Positions 37,451 through 46,712 of a stretch of DNA of 64,000 nt are shown here, piece after piece. Numbering within the stretch: the stretch's first letter is position 1; each line of letters opens with the position of its first letter. The stretch comes from Shewanella inventionis (GTDB taxonomy: Bacteria; Pseudomonadota; Gammaproteobacteria; Enterobacterales; Shewanellaceae): positions 1 to 64,000 of the forward strand of contig NZ_BMII01000003.1 in the NCBI RefSeq assembly GCF_014641855.1, in the 5' to 3' direction. Both the position numbers and the translations under genes were made by a program. The notes beneath the pieces were generated by a model, which searched no databases, was not told the origin of the DNA, and was given only the letters and a program-made list of their open reading frames with translations.

Positions 37451-39895
37451 ATGAAAAACAACCCCAAAAAAATAACGATGCTGAGCATGACAGCACTCGC
37501 TTTAGCTGTCTCGACCCATATCAATGCGCTACCGTTACAACCGTCAATTTCCATTAATAATCAACAAATTGAACAGCAATCACCATTACCTAAACGCTAT
37601 ATTGTGAAGTTTAGAAACGACAATGCTGCACAAGTGATGAACGACATTGCCATCAGCCAAAGTGCCAGCAATGACACAAATTTAAATAGCATGGACTATC
37701 AACCTCGTTCAAATGAGGTGTTTACTCAGCTAAGAGCACTCAACAGTGTCAAAGCTCGAGAGATGAAACGAATTGGTCGAAGCAATAGTTATTCAGCAAA
37801 ACTCGACAGCGCCTCAATTAAAGCACTGCGTTTACGCCAAGATGTAGAATATGTCGAAGAAGATTTACCCCGTCGCCTATTAGCAGAAACCACACCTTGG
37901 GGACAAACTTATGTGGGTGCAACCGTGCTCAGCGACAGCCAGACAGGTAATCGCAGCATTTGTATCATTGACTCAGGTTACGACCGAAGCCACAACGATT
38001 TAAGCGGTAATAATGTTACAGGCACAAACAACTCTGGCACGGGTAACTGGTATCAACCTGGCAATAATAATGCCCACGGCACGCATGTAGCAGGTACGAT
38101 TGCCGCTATTGCTAACAATGAAGGCGTAGTAGGTGTTATGCCAAATCAAAATGCCAATATTCATGTTGTTAAAGTGTTTAACGAAGCTGGCTGGGGTTAT
38201 TCATCTTCATTAGTGTCAGCAATTGATACCTGCGTGAATTCAGGTGGCGCCAATGTTGTCACCATGAGCTTAGGTGGTAGCGGTTCAAGCACCACTGAGC
38301 GCAATGCATTAAACACCCATTATAACAATGGAGTGTTACTGATTGCTGCAGCAGGTAATGCTGGCGACAGCAGTTACAGTTACCCAGCCTCATACGACAG
38401 TGTCGTGTCAGTTGCAGCGGTTGATAGTAATCGCGATCATGCTGCATTTTCACAATATACCGATCAGGTTGAAATCTCGGGTCCAGGAGAGGCCATTTTA
38501 TCGACTGTCACTGTCGGTGAGGGCCGTACAGCCGATATTATCATTGCAGGCCAATCATACTTTAACAATGGCGTTGTTCCGCATAATCGCCTAACGCCAT
38601 CAGGTAGCAGTTATGCTGCCGCGCCAATTAATGCAAGTGCAACCGCAGTTTTAGCAGAGTGCTCGGTCAATGGTACAAGCTTTAATTGTGGCAACATGAG
38701 CAACAAAATCTGTTTGGTTGAACGTATTGGCAACCAAGGTACAAGCTACCCTGAAATTAATGCTGTTAAGGCGTGTAAAACTGCTGGGGCGAGTGGCGTT
38801 ATTGTATACAGTAATACCGCACTGCCAGGTTTACAGAATCCATTTTTAGTCGATGCCAATAGTGAAATATTAATCCCATCCATGTCAGTTGACCGCACTA
38901 CAGGCTTAGCCTTAAAAGCTAAAATAGGCCAAACAGTAACGGTATCTAACTTAGGTAATCAAGATTATGAATATTACAATGGCACATCAATGGCGACACC
39001 ACATGTTTCAGGTGTTGCTACCTTAGTTTGGAGTTATCATCCTGAATGTAGCGCAGCTCAAATCCGTTCAGCGTTAAATGCTACAGCCGATGATTTGAAT
39101 GTTGCAGGCCGTGATAACAAAACTGGCTTTGGTATGGTAAACGCAACTGCAGCAAAAGCTTACCTAGATGAATCTTGTAATGGCCCTACTGATCCTGGAA
39201 CAGGTTCTGGTGATAATGTTCTGGTTAAAGGTGTAGCCAAAACCGGTTTAGCAGGCGCCAAGAATGATGAGCTCTACTATTCATTTGACGTACCAGCAGG
39301 CGTTACAAACTTAAGTTTTACCATGAGCGGTGGTACAGGCGATGCAGATTTATATGTACAGTATGGCGCATCCCCAACAACCAGTAGCTATGATTGTCGA
39401 CCATGGAAAAGCGGTAATGCAGAATCATGCCCAATATCGACAGCACAAGCTGGCACTTATTATGTAATGGTACAAGGTTACAGTGCGTTTAGTGGCGTAA
39501 GCTTAGTGGCTAATTACACTGAATCGACATCAGGTGGTGGCACTGGTGGCGCGGCAACATACACCAATACAAATAACTATACTATCCCAGATAACAACAC
39601 CACAGGCATTACGAGTCCGATTACAGTAACTCGTACTGGCGACTCTGGAACGGTTTCCGTGTCGGTAGGCGTTGTTCACACTTATATTGGTGACTTAACA
39701 ATTCAACTTGTAAGCCCAACAGGTCAAACGGTTGTGTTGCATAACAAGACTGGAGGCGGCACAGATAATATTAACCAGACCTATTCTGCAAATATGACAG
39801 GTGTTGAATCAAGTGGTATTTGGTCACTCAAGGCTGTTGACAGTGCAAGACGAGATACCGGATATATCGATACTTGGAGCTTAAGTTTCCAATAA
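37451..39895 (+). CDS. Secreted subtilisin-like serine protease (S8) with PA, PPC and P domains
   Basis: 814 residues. A signal peptide (residues 1-26) is followed by an I9 inhibitor prodomain (PKRYIVKFRND to about 140) and a catalytic domain with Asp174 (IIDSGYD), His209 (HGTHVAG) and Ser513 (GTSMATPHVSG). A protease-associated insert lies between His and Ser (about 385-500). C-terminal to this are a PPC domain (LYYSFDVPAG, GDADLYVQYG) and a proprotein-convertase P domain (IGDLTIQLVSPTGQ). This layout is typical of extracellular proteases of marine gammaproteobacteria. ATG 37451 has GGAAG upstream; it is monocistronic, with a terminator after. Confidence 0.93.
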   Translation: MKNNPKKITMLSMTALALAVSTHINALPLQPSISINNQQIEQQSPLPKRYIVKFRNDNAAQVMNDIAISQSASNDTNLNSMDYQPRSNEVFTQLRALNSVKAREMKRIGRSNSYSAKLDSASIKALRLRQDVEYVEEDLPRRLLAETTPWGQTYVGATVLSDSQTGNRSICIIDSGYDRSHNDLSGNNVTGTNNSGTGNWYQPGNNNAHGTHVAGTIAAIANNEGVVGVMPNQNANIHVVKVFNEAGWGYSSSLVSAIDTCVNSGGANVVTMSLGGSGSSTTERNALNTHYNNGVLLIAAAGNAGDSSYSYPASYDSVVSVAAVDSNRDHAAFSQYTDQVEISGPGEAILSTVTVGEGRTADIIIAGQSYFNNGVVPHNRLTPSGSSYAAAPINASATAVLAECSVNGTSFNCGNMSNKICLVERIGNQGTSYPEINAVKACKTAGASGVIVYSNTALPGLQNPFLVDANSEILIPSMSVDRTTGLALKAKIGQTVTVSNLGNQDYEYYNGTSMATPHVSGVATLVWSYHPECSAAQIRSALNATADDLNVAGRDNKTGFGMVNATAAKAYLDESCNGPTDPGTGSGDNVLVKGVAKTGLAGAKNDELYYSFDVPAGVTNLSFTMSGGTGDADLYVQYGASPTTSSYDCRPWKSGNAESCPISTAQAGTYYVMVQGYSAFSGVSLVANYTESTSGGGTGGAATYTNTNNYTIPDNNTTGITSPITVTRTGDSGTVSVSVGVVHTYIGDLTIQLVSPTGQTVVLHNKTGGGTDNINQTYSANMTGVESSGIWSLKAVDSARRDTGYIDTWSLSFQ

Positions 39896-39909
39896 CCATT
39901 TACTCGCTC

Positions 39910-39938
39910 AAAAATAGCCACTCATGTGGCTATTTTTT
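39910..39938 (+). terminator. Terminator of the subtilase gene
   Basis: A 12-bp perfect stem (AAAAATAGCCAC/GTGGCTATTTTT) with a TCAT loop; symmetrical A/T tails, so it may also serve the convergent CBS gene. Confidence 0.9.
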
Positions 39939-39968
39939 ATAGGTTAAGTTTTAGGGGATAAAACAGTT

Positions 39969-40559
39969 TTACTGGGTATTCAACATTGCTGGTTGTTGAA
40001 TTTTAGTGATCACATCGAAAATAGTAGCAAATGAAGTCGGCGTACTAACATCGACTGCTAATTTTAATCTTCTGGCGATGTCATTAGCAGACAATACACC
40101 TCTAATTGCATGATGTTTTCTATCCACTACCAAGCAATGCTGTTGTCCTGCAGATTGCAATGTTGCAATAACATCACCGATTTTGGCATAGCTTAAATCA
40201 TCGTAATCAATTGCTTTGAGCCTGTCTTTTGGGATCATAAAATCGGTGACTTTAAGCTGCTCACGTTGATGCCCTTCTGCCACTCGCTTTAATATTTCTT
40301 GATTATGTAACGATTCAAAACTGATCAACCCCAAAAATTCATTGTTTTTATTAATCACTAATTTAAGTTTAACGTGAGATTTTTGCATCAAGCTCTCTAC
40401 CTCTACAGCAGAAGAGTTTGATTCTATGACTAATGGGGTCACCTTCTTAAAATCAGTAAAAATATTAACTGCCGACGACAAGACCGAGATATCTTCATGT
40501 GCTTCTGGCGAGGTTAATTCGTCGATTTTTTCTACCGGGTATAGTGCCAACTTCTTCAC
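39969..40559 (-). CDS. CBS-domain pair protein
   Basis: 196 residues. Two CBS motifs: about 50-105 (VIESNSSAVEVESLMQKSHVKLKLVINKNNEFLGLISFESL) and about 115-180 (KIGDVIATLQSAGQQHCLVVDRKHHAIRGVLSANDIARRL). No catalytic domain is attached. CBS pairs bind adenine nucleotides or SAM and usually regulate a partner; the partner is not evident here. It is transcribed alone and convergent with the subtilase. Confidence 0.8.
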   Translation of the reverse strand: MKKLALYPVEKIDELTSPEAHEDISVLSSAVNIFTDFKKVTPLVIESNSSAVEVESLMQKSHVKLKLVINKNNEFLGLISFESLHNQEILKRVAEGHQREQLKVTDFMIPKDRLKAIDYDDLSYAKIGDVIATLQSAGQQHCLVVDRKHHAIRGVLSANDIARRLKLAVDVSTPTSFATIFDVITKIQQPAMLNTQ

Positions 40560-41159
40560 AACAACATCCTTAATCTACAACCGAAACTCAATATTAATAA
40601 AACCATACAAATCAAATGCATGGGACGTTTTAAAGCGTTTAAAACACGCTTAGATTATCTGCCTGAGTTTTTATTAGTACAATACCTTAAAAGATTAAAC
40701 TTTGTTAATAATGTCAATATTAAGATTAAATTCACATTTAAATGTTAATGGCTGTAATAGGCGTAAAAAAGTCAGTTTAAAAAGATAAAACACCACAACC
40801 CTTTCCGATAAAAATATTACAGTGCCAGCTGGTGATTATTTCAGTAATGACCCAGAAACGTGTTTACATGGCCGATATTTAACATTCTGCCATCACAATA
40901 TTTGTGAGTCCTTCCACATCAAAAGTACCAACTGGGCATTAGGTGATTTTTATTAGGCTTTGTGGTTCAAACACGTTATCAAGAGCTGCGAAGGAGATCC
41001 AAGAAGGGCAAATATAGTCCCCTTCTTAGACGGATGTTGGTGAAGCAATACGGCTTTAATTGACTAGCTCACCGGAGAGTAGGCAACAATGAGCACTTAC
41101 TTTTGAGAAATGGTTTAACTCAGCTAAAATGACGCTGCTACACCTTATGAGCATTATGC
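40560..41159. other. 600-base intergenic region, no confident gene
   Basis: Upstream of the CBS gene there is an 8-bp palindrome GTTTTAAA-GCG-TTTAAAAC at 40627-40645. Further right, a 44-codon frame from GTG 40822 to TAG 40954-40956 includes VPAGDYFSNDPETCLHGRY, but it has no binding site and no start upstream of the GTG. The 40960-41140 part looks like noncoding or decayed DNA. Nothing assignable. Confidence 0.35.
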
Positions 41160-41696
41160 TTATTTAAGTTTTTCTGGCTCAATTAATACGCTATTGTCTT
41201 TATCAGAAAACCAAACCTGCCCTTCGCTAATGCTGATCTGCAACGCCATATTTCTGTTCACAAATACTGCAAGTTGCTTAACCGCATCTTCAGGAAAGTT
41301 AACCACTGATAAATTATCATAGCGAGTGAGTGCTTGTTGATTTTGTTGCCACCAAATAGGCACACTACGGCCACCATAAGTATATAAAATCACCTGTTTG
41401 GCACGCCCACAGGCTTTGCGTAACCATTTTTCGTCGGCCTGGCCAAACTCAACCCACAAATTAATCTCATCACTTAAGCTCTTATCCCAAAGCTCAGCCT
41501 CATCATCAACACATAAACCTTTACTAAAGGCCAAAGTGTCTGATGCATTTAATGCAAACGCTAATAAACGCACCATCATACGAGTATCTGTTTCAGAAGG
41601 GTGTTGCGCCAGGGTTAACGCATGATCTGCGTAATAGTGGCGGTCCATATCGGCAATTTGAAGTGCAACTTTAAAAACAGTAGCTTTAGTGGCCAT
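41160..41696 (-). CDS. yaeQ: YaeQ family protein
   Basis: 178 residues matching YaeQ across its length: KATVFKVALQIADMDRHYYADHALTLAQHPSETDTRMMVRLLAFAL, GLCVDDEAELW and IWWQQNQQALTR. The family adopts a PD-(D/E)XK nuclease-like fold, but its cellular role is not established; early reports linked it to RfaH suppression. Transcribed on the minus strand behind the siroheme-type gene, separated by that gene's terminator, so it is probably a separate unit. Confidence 0.92.
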   Translation of the reverse strand: MATKATVFKVALQIADMDRHYYADHALTLAQHPSETDTRMMVRLLAFALNASDTLAFSKGLCVDDEAELWDKSLSDEINLWVEFGQADEKWLRKACGRAKQVILYTYGGRSVPIWWQQNQQALTRYDNLSVVNFPEDAVKQLAVFVNRNMALQISISEGQVWFSDKDNSVLIEPEKLK

Positions 41697-41712
41697 AGGG
41701 GATCTCTAGACA

Positions 41713-41748
41713 TAAAAAAGCCGAGTCTACTACAAAGTACACTCGGCG
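41713..41748 (-). terminator. Terminator of the siroheme-synthase-like gene
   Basis: A GCCGAGT/ACTCGGC stem (41720-41726, 41741-41747); the A-run on its left gives a T-run on the minus strand. Confidence 0.8.
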
Positions 41749-41772
41749 TGTTAAATCAAACAGACGAAATCG

Positions 41773-42684
41773 TTATAAAGCCCCGGGACGCAAATGTTTC
41801 GCTATCGGAAAATGAGCGATTAATTGGGCTATTTTCTCCGAATTGGCAACAATCAACATTCGCTCACCTAGTTCATATTGTTGAGAAATTTCACTCAGTT
41901 TAGGCATGCTGGTTCTGTTTGCATCCCTACGTAGTAACTCATTTGTATCATCATCAACTGGCTCATCACTATAAATAACATCAAGCTTTTGCAATAACGG
42001 CATAGCCGCTATCGGCAATAAACAGGCAGGGGTATGCTCTGTCAGTAAGAGTATTTCGCCATGGCGTGTCATGTCTTGAAAAGCATCAATATAGCGTTGC
42101 TCGGTAAGGTTATCGAATTTGTCTTGATTACTGTTAAAAAATCGCTCCCAAAATAGACGACGATCTTTACCGTCGGCTAAGGTTTGCTGAACTTCTTCGC
42201 GTTTGCTAGCCACAAAATCAAATAAAGGTGCTAACGTTGCTGGTAACATGGTTTCTAATCGAGAACGAATGGTTCTGGCAAACACTGGAGCGGCACCAGC
42301 GGTACTTATGGCCACGACTAAACGGCCGCGGTCAACGATTGAAGGTGTGATAAAACGGCAATAAGATGGATTATCAACCACGTTAACCCAAATTCCCCGT
42401 TCATTTGCCAAGTCAGCAAAATCCATATTCAACTGCTCGTTTGCGGTGGCTAAATACACAATATCAATATTAGCAATATCATCTTGGGTAACAACACGTC
42501 GAGATAACCGAATACGCCCTTGTTGATGGTACATTTCAATGTCTTTGGCAACTTCAGGGGCTACAACATGAATGATGGCATCCGTTCGCGATAATAAATC
42601 GAGTTTTCGGGTAGCAACCTCGCCTGCACCAACAAGTAAAACACGTAAACCTTGTGTATCAACAAACAGTGGAAAATATTGCAT
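41773..42684 (-). CDS. Siroheme synthase (Met8-like) with truncated SUMT relic
   Basis: 303 residues. Residues 1-205 are the precorrin-2 dehydrogenase/sirohydrochlorin ferrochelatase half of CysG: NAD motif VLLVGAGEVATRKLDLL at 16-32, NVVDNPSYCRFITPSIVDRG and STAGAAPVFARTIRSRLE. It should oxidise precorrin-2 and insert iron to make siroheme for sulfite and nitrite reductases. Residues 209-303 align by eye with the beginning of the CysG methyltransferase domain (GEILLL, PLLQKLDVIYSDEPVDDDTNELLRRDANR), but the GxGPGDP SAM motif is lost and the domain stops after about 95 residues. A separate uroporphyrinogen methyltransferase should exist elsewhere. A rhodanese gene precedes it by 7 bases. Confidence 0.85.
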   Translation of the reverse strand: MQYFPLFVDTQGLRVLLVGAGEVATRKLDLLSRTDAIIHVVAPEVAKDIEMYHQQGRIRLSRRVVTQDDIANIDIVYLATANEQLNMDFADLANERGIWVNVVDNPSYCRFITPSIVDRGRLVVAISTAGAAPVFARTIRSRLETMLPATLAPLFDFVASKREEVQQTLADGKDRRLFWERFFNSNQDKFDNLTEQRYIDAFQDMTRHGEILLLTEHTPACLLPIAAMPLLQKLDVIYSDEPVDDDTNELLRRDANRTSMPKLSEISQQYELGERMLIVANSEKIAQLIAHFPIAKHLRPGAL

Positions 42685-42691
42685 TTATATC

Positions 42692-43051
42692 TCAATCTTG
42701 AACGATAGGAAATTGATGTTGGATCCAAGCACGATAGCCACCAACCATTGAGGCCACATGTGTATAACCCATTAATTGAAGATTATAAGCCGCTAACGCG
42801 GCTCTTTGCCCTGCACCACAATAAAGCAAAATCGGCGTAGTCTTATCTGGAAAACGATGCTCAATATCACGCTCAATAATGCCACGGCTTAAATGTTTTG
42901 CATTTGGAAGGTGCCCCTGTAACCATTCGTTATCTTCGCGCACGTCGATAAGTTGCCATTGGTCTTGTTGTTGATATTGTTCGATAGTTATTAACTTAAT
43001 ATGAGGCATGACAGATTCGACGAGACTGGCAAAGGCTTGAGATGCTTGCAT
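42692..43051 (-). CDS. Cytoplasmic rhodanese-like protein
   Basis: 119 residues, one rhodanese domain: WQLIDVREDNEWLQGHLPNAKHLSRGIIERDI, with the active loop ILLYCGAGQRAALAAYNL containing the catalytic Cys. No signal peptide. The loop CGAGQR differs from GlpE, so substrate preference is open; a thiosulfate or persulfide transferase is the family expectation. It is probably co-transcribed with the siroheme gene 7 bases downstream, consistent with a role in sulfur metabolism. Confidence 0.88.
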   Translation of the reverse strand: MQASQAFASLVESVMPHIKLITIEQYQQQDQWQLIDVREDNEWLQGHLPNAKHLSRGIIERDIEHRFPDKTTPILLYCGAGQRAALAAYNLQLMGYTHVASMVGGYRAWIQHQFPIVQD

Positions 43052-43191
43052 AATGAGTCCTTCAATAAAATGACGCTACGGTATGATGAAAAGTAACTAC
43101 GCCATAACCGATAAAAAGGTTTATCAATTGGTTTAAAAATTATAAACAGACACGAGTATTAAAGACACTATTATCGGGATTTTACGACGCG

Positions 43192-43512
43192 TTACGCGTT
43201 ATGCATCTCACTTTTTTGAGCACTGCATTGCCAACAAAGTTCAAAGCTTCCTTCGTTCATTTCATGGCACTGAACACATTGCCATTGTAGTTTCTCAACG
43301 TCTAAAGAATCAAGCAGGGTTTGTGCTGCAGCAAGTTGGCTATCTGTTACCCACAACTCAACAGTTTGCATTTCAATAGGCAGGCCTCCCACACCACCAA
43401 TCAATGCTTCGCCTTTAAGATCAACCTCTATACCACTGGTTTCCAGTAGTCCTTTCCATGTGTGAGCCTGTAACAAATTACCACCGGCTAATAATACTTT
43501 TCGATGTTCCAT
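43192..43512 (-). CDS. DUF2007 protein with C-terminal zinc ribbon
   Basis: 106 residues. The N-terminal part (MEHRKVLLAGGNLLQAHTWKGLLETSGIEVDLKGE) is the DUF2007 ferredoxin-like fold, often called putative signal-transducing protein. The C-terminus carries a four-cysteine knuckle, CVQCHEMNEGSFELCWQC, probably binding zinc. The two parts together are common in gammaproteobacteria. No function is known. It is monocistronic, upstream of the rhodanese with a 140-base gap. Confidence 0.82.
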   Translation of the reverse strand: MEHRKVLLAGGNLLQAHTWKGLLETSGIEVDLKGEALIGGVGGLPIEMQTVELWVTDSQLAAAQTLLDSLDVEKLQWQCVQCHEMNEGSFELCWQCSAQKSEMHNA

Positions 43513-43674
43513 GCGTTATCCTACTGCATTGCTCTTGCTGGCAAATTTGTTTCATCCTACTTCGTCAACTAAACTCTGTCGAGTGTTGTTTATAAATTGG
43601 ACATTTATCTTAAACGGTGATTACCTTAAGGTTATCTAAACCACCAAACAAAAAATCATGGTAAAGGATTAACA

Positions 43675-44076
43675 ATGGCAAAAATTGTTTTAAAAGGTGT
43701 ATTTCAAATTACCCAATGGGATGAAACGCCCTATGCTGAACATGATGATGGCAGCAAACAGACAATTGCACACATAACACAAACATATTCAGGAGATATC
43801 ACTGGCACAGCAAACATTTGCTATGTGATGTCACATCAAAAAGACACTACTGCTGTGTTTTCTGGATTAGAGCGTTTAAGTGTAACAACGCCTGAAATAA
43901 CCGGAGAGATAATGCTGCAACATAACGGCACGTTTATCGCTGGTGTTGCTCAAAGTCAATTCAGTATTATCGCGGGTTCAGGTACTCAACATCTTACTGA
44001 CTACATTGGCCAAGGAGAGTTTATCTCAACTGAAAACGGCCAAGCTGAATATATGGTCACACTCAATATAGCTTAA
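43675..44076 (+). CDS. DUF3224 domain-containing protein
   Basis: 133 residues. It begins AKIVLKGVFQITQWDETPYAEHDDGSKQTIAHITQTYSGDITGTANICYVM, the DUF3224 pattern. The fold predicted for the family is a small beta-barrel resembling lipocalin or allene-oxide-cyclase-like proteins; function unknown. No signal peptide. AAAGGATT lies just before the ATG. It stands alone between divergent DUF2007 and the c-di-GMP gene. Confidence 0.88.
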   Translation: MAKIVLKGVFQITQWDETPYAEHDDGSKQTIAHITQTYSGDITGTANICYVMSHQKDTTAVFSGLERLSVTTPEITGEIMLQHNGTFIAGVAQSQFSIIAGSGTQHLTDYIGQGEFISTENGQAEYMVTLNIA

Positions 44077-44430
44077 CGGAATACATTTCAGCCTTGTTAA
44101 AACACAAACAAGCATTTTAATGATACAAAAGCACTAGCCATTAATTATTTTGTCAGTAATTAGTACTGCAATTTATGGTCCGCAATTACATTTGGCAATA
44201 TTGCCTTGACTCGAAAATGATAGCGATAAATATAAGTCAATTTGCAACGGTAACTAATATTAATAAGTGTTTTTAATCAAACAATTAAGAAATCAAACGC
44301 ACAGCTTGACTGAATTGTTAAAATGTTACATTTACAGTACACTGTAAACTAACGGGCCAACGGTATTATTATGACTTTATATAACACCGTTTTTTTGAGC
44401 ATATACAACCGACTATTAAGAGCAAATAGA
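44077..44430 (+). promoter_or_regulatory. Intergenic region before the GGDEF/EAL gene
   Basis: About 350 bases. A weak CTTGTT/AACAAG hairpin near 44095-44116 may end the DUF3224 transcript. The rest is AT-rich and should contain the promoter of the next gene. The frame upstream of ATG 44431 is open from ATG 44371, but no ribosome binding site precedes 44371. Confidence 0.35.
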
Positions 44431-46392
44431 ATGCGGATATCCAAAATAATTTTACTTTCTTTAAGTTTATTAGTCGGTTTATCACTTTTAGTTATATTTA
44501 CGCTCAACCAAAGTTTACAAGTCTTTAATCGAGATAATAACAACGTCAATTTACAACAATTTGATCAGCGAGATGTCGCCCACATAACAGATCATTGGGC
44601 TAGCATGTTATTGAATTATAAAATTGTGTCCGACAACCAAAAAAATTACGTTGTATTGTCAAAGATTGATAATCAAATAAAAGTCATTAGCCTTAATGAC
44701 GCGTTTAACAACATCATGTTATTTAGTAATTTGCCTTTGCTGCTTTTAGGCAGTTTTGCTATCGGGATCCCGTTTTATATTACCCGCAGGCAAAAGAGAA
44801 AGCTGGATAACTCATTAGAAGTCGTCAATAACGAGACCAACAAACTACTCGCCGCTTTTAATATCACCCCGCCTAACGTTGAGCAGCAAAATACTATCTC
44901 AAAGCTGAGTTTAGCCCTTATAGAACTCAACAAACAAATACATGAGCAACAACACAGAAACATCATAAGCCAACATCAAGATAAATTGACCGGGTTGATA
45001 GACCGCCACGCCTATTTACAGCACTTACAAACCCAACTTGAACAGGCCCAAGCCCAAAAGAAAAAACAGGCTCTATTGTTTATAGACCTAGATGGTTTTA
45101 AACAAGTAAATGACTCATTTGGTCACAGCTTTGGTGATGAAGTGTTAATTCAGGTATCTCAACGACTTGCAACCGTAGTACGCAATCGTAAACTCAGCCA
45201 TTTTACATCTGAATTAGGCTTAGAGTTGAGTTTGTCGCGATTAGGTGGAGACGAGTTCTCGATTTTTATTGAAGATCTACATAACGACAATCTCGCAATA
45301 GAAGTGGCACAAAACGTATTACAAGAAATAGAAGGTGATTTTGTACTCGGTAACAAATTAATTAAAATTGGCGCCAGTATTGGGATTGCGGTATATCCCG
45401 ACAGCGCTGCCAACCCAAATACATTATTGCAAATGGCCGACGTGGCTATGTACCGAGCCAAAACCGATGGCAGAGGTATTTACCGCGTTTATTCACCCGA
45501 AATGGGCAATAAAATGCGCCGCTATCACTACTTGCTTGAAGAAATGCGCCTTGCTATGGCCAGTCAAAACTTCAGTTTATCTTTTCAGCCTATTGTGGAT
45601 GTGCACGATTTCAGCATTGATTATTTTGAATGTCTGGTACGTTGGCATCACCCAACAGAGGGGTCGATTTCTCCTGCCGAATTTATTCCTATCGCAGAAG
45701 ACTCCAATTTAATCTTAGAACTGGGTAACTGGATCCTCATTGAAGCCTGCCGCCAAATGGCCGCCTGGTACAATGCAGGCATGAATAAAGTTCGTATGTC
45801 TGTCAATATTTCTGGGGTTCAATTAGCACATGTTCCATTACATGACTGGATTATAGAAACCTTAAATAAGGTCGGATTACCACCCAAAGCGCTACTACTT
45901 GAAATTACAGAGTCATGCTTTATTGATGCATCAGAACAAGTAATATCTGACCTCGATAAATTGCGTAAATTAGGGGTACTGATTGCAATAGACGACTTTG
46001 GCACAGGCTTTAGCTCATTATCAACTTTGGCAAACCTTCCTGTTGATGTAATTAAAATTGATAAGTTGTTTATCGATCAAGCAAATATTAACCCCAAATA
46101 TGAAAAGATATTAAATTCTATAAGCGACCTAGGCAAAACGCTTGATTTAAAGATTGTTGCAGAGGGGGTAGAAACGGCGCCGCAATTTGAACTTGTGAAA
46201 AAACTAGGCATAGATTGCATTCAAGGTTATTTAATTAGTCGTCCTGAAACATCAAAAGATGTCGGCAGTAAACTGATTGGCCAGAATGTTAATCACATTG
46301 CAATGACAGGCACAGGAGTTTATGCCCCACAAGCTGATAAAAGCGCTACTGTCGTACAAATAAAAGCGGGGGAACTAGGACTGCATTTGTAA
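44431..46392 (+). CDS. Membrane-anchored GGDEF/EAL protein with ECL variant motif
   Basis: 653 residues from ATG 44431, which starts the first membrane helix (IILLSLSLLVGLSLLVIFTL); a second helix lies near 96-115. A short periplasmic loop joins them and a coiled-coil-like stretch follows. The GGDEF domain (about 185-370) keeps LSRLGGDEFSI and has a longer internal loop than usual. The EAL domain has ECL (YFECLVRWHH) in place of EAL; Glu is kept, and DDFGTGFSS, KID and EGVE motifs are present. Both cyclase and phosphodiesterase activity are therefore possible. AAGAG upstream supports 44431 over 44371. A small ORF follows after 3 bases. Confidence 0.9.
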   Translation: MRISKIILLSLSLLVGLSLLVIFTLNQSLQVFNRDNNNVNLQQFDQRDVAHITDHWASMLLNYKIVSDNQKNYVVLSKIDNQIKVISLNDAFNNIMLFSNLPLLLLGSFAIGIPFYITRRQKRKLDNSLEVVNNETNKLLAAFNITPPNVEQQNTISKLSLALIELNKQIHEQQHRNIISQHQDKLTGLIDRHAYLQHLQTQLEQAQAQKKKQALLFIDLDGFKQVNDSFGHSFGDEVLIQVSQRLATVVRNRKLSHFTSELGLELSLSRLGGDEFSIFIEDLHNDNLAIEVAQNVLQEIEGDFVLGNKLIKIGASIGIAVYPDSAANPNTLLQMADVAMYRAKTDGRGIYRVYSPEMGNKMRRYHYLLEEMRLAMASQNFSLSFQPIVDVHDFSIDYFECLVRWHHPTEGSISPAEFIPIAEDSNLILELGNWILIEACRQMAAWYNAGMNKVRMSVNISGVQLAHVPLHDWIIETLNKVGLPPKALLLEITESCFIDASEQVISDLDKLRKLGVLIAIDDFGTGFSSLSTLANLPVDVIKIDKLFIDQANINPKYEKILNSISDLGKTLDLKIVAEGVETAPQFELVKKLGIDCIQGYLISRPETSKDVGSKLIGQNVNHIAMTGTGVYAPQADKSATVVQIKAGELGLHL

Positions 46393-46395
46393 CAG

Positions 46396-46635
46396 ATGAA
46401 CAATAAATCGCTGGCAATGAGCATTAACATCAGCCGTATTGATACTAAAGTGGGTACCTTTAGGGTTAACGCTAAGATGACCAAGATACTGTCAATCACC
46501 TCTATTGAGATACTTGGCACTGATGGCTGGGAAGCTTTGATTATTGATATCAATGCACCATGGTACCAGACTGTACTTAAAGCGTGTGAGCGACACATTC
46601 AGCAACAACATCAGCAACATCAGCAACAACAATAG
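46396..46635 (+). CDS. Hypothetical small protein with His/Gln-rich tail
   Basis: 79 residues starting 3 bases after the stop of the GGDEF/EAL gene. The middle (RIDTKVGTFRVNAKMTKILSITSIEILGTDGWEALIIDI) reads like a small beta-rich domain. The last 11 residues are QQQHQQHQQQQ, from a CAG/CAA/CAT run. No family recognised; composition and tight spacing suggest a real gene, but a chance frame cannot be excluded. It is followed by a strong terminator at 46661-46689. Confidence 0.45.
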   Translation: MNNKSLAMSINISRIDTKVGTFRVNAKMTKILSITSIEILGTDGWEALIIDINAPWYQTVLKACERHIQQQHQQHQQQQ

Positions 46636-46660
46636 TTTCAATAAACGCCTATCACCCAAA

Positions 46661-46689
46661 AATAAACCCCAGCAATGCTGGGGTTTATT
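46661..46689 (+). terminator. Bidirectional terminator between the small ORF and secF
   Basis: A 13-bp perfect stem (AATAAACCCCAGC/GCTGGGGTTTATT) with a 3-nt loop lies between convergent genes. Confidence 0.92.
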
Positions 46690-46712
46690 GTTAAGGCTTT
46701 TTACAATGCGTT

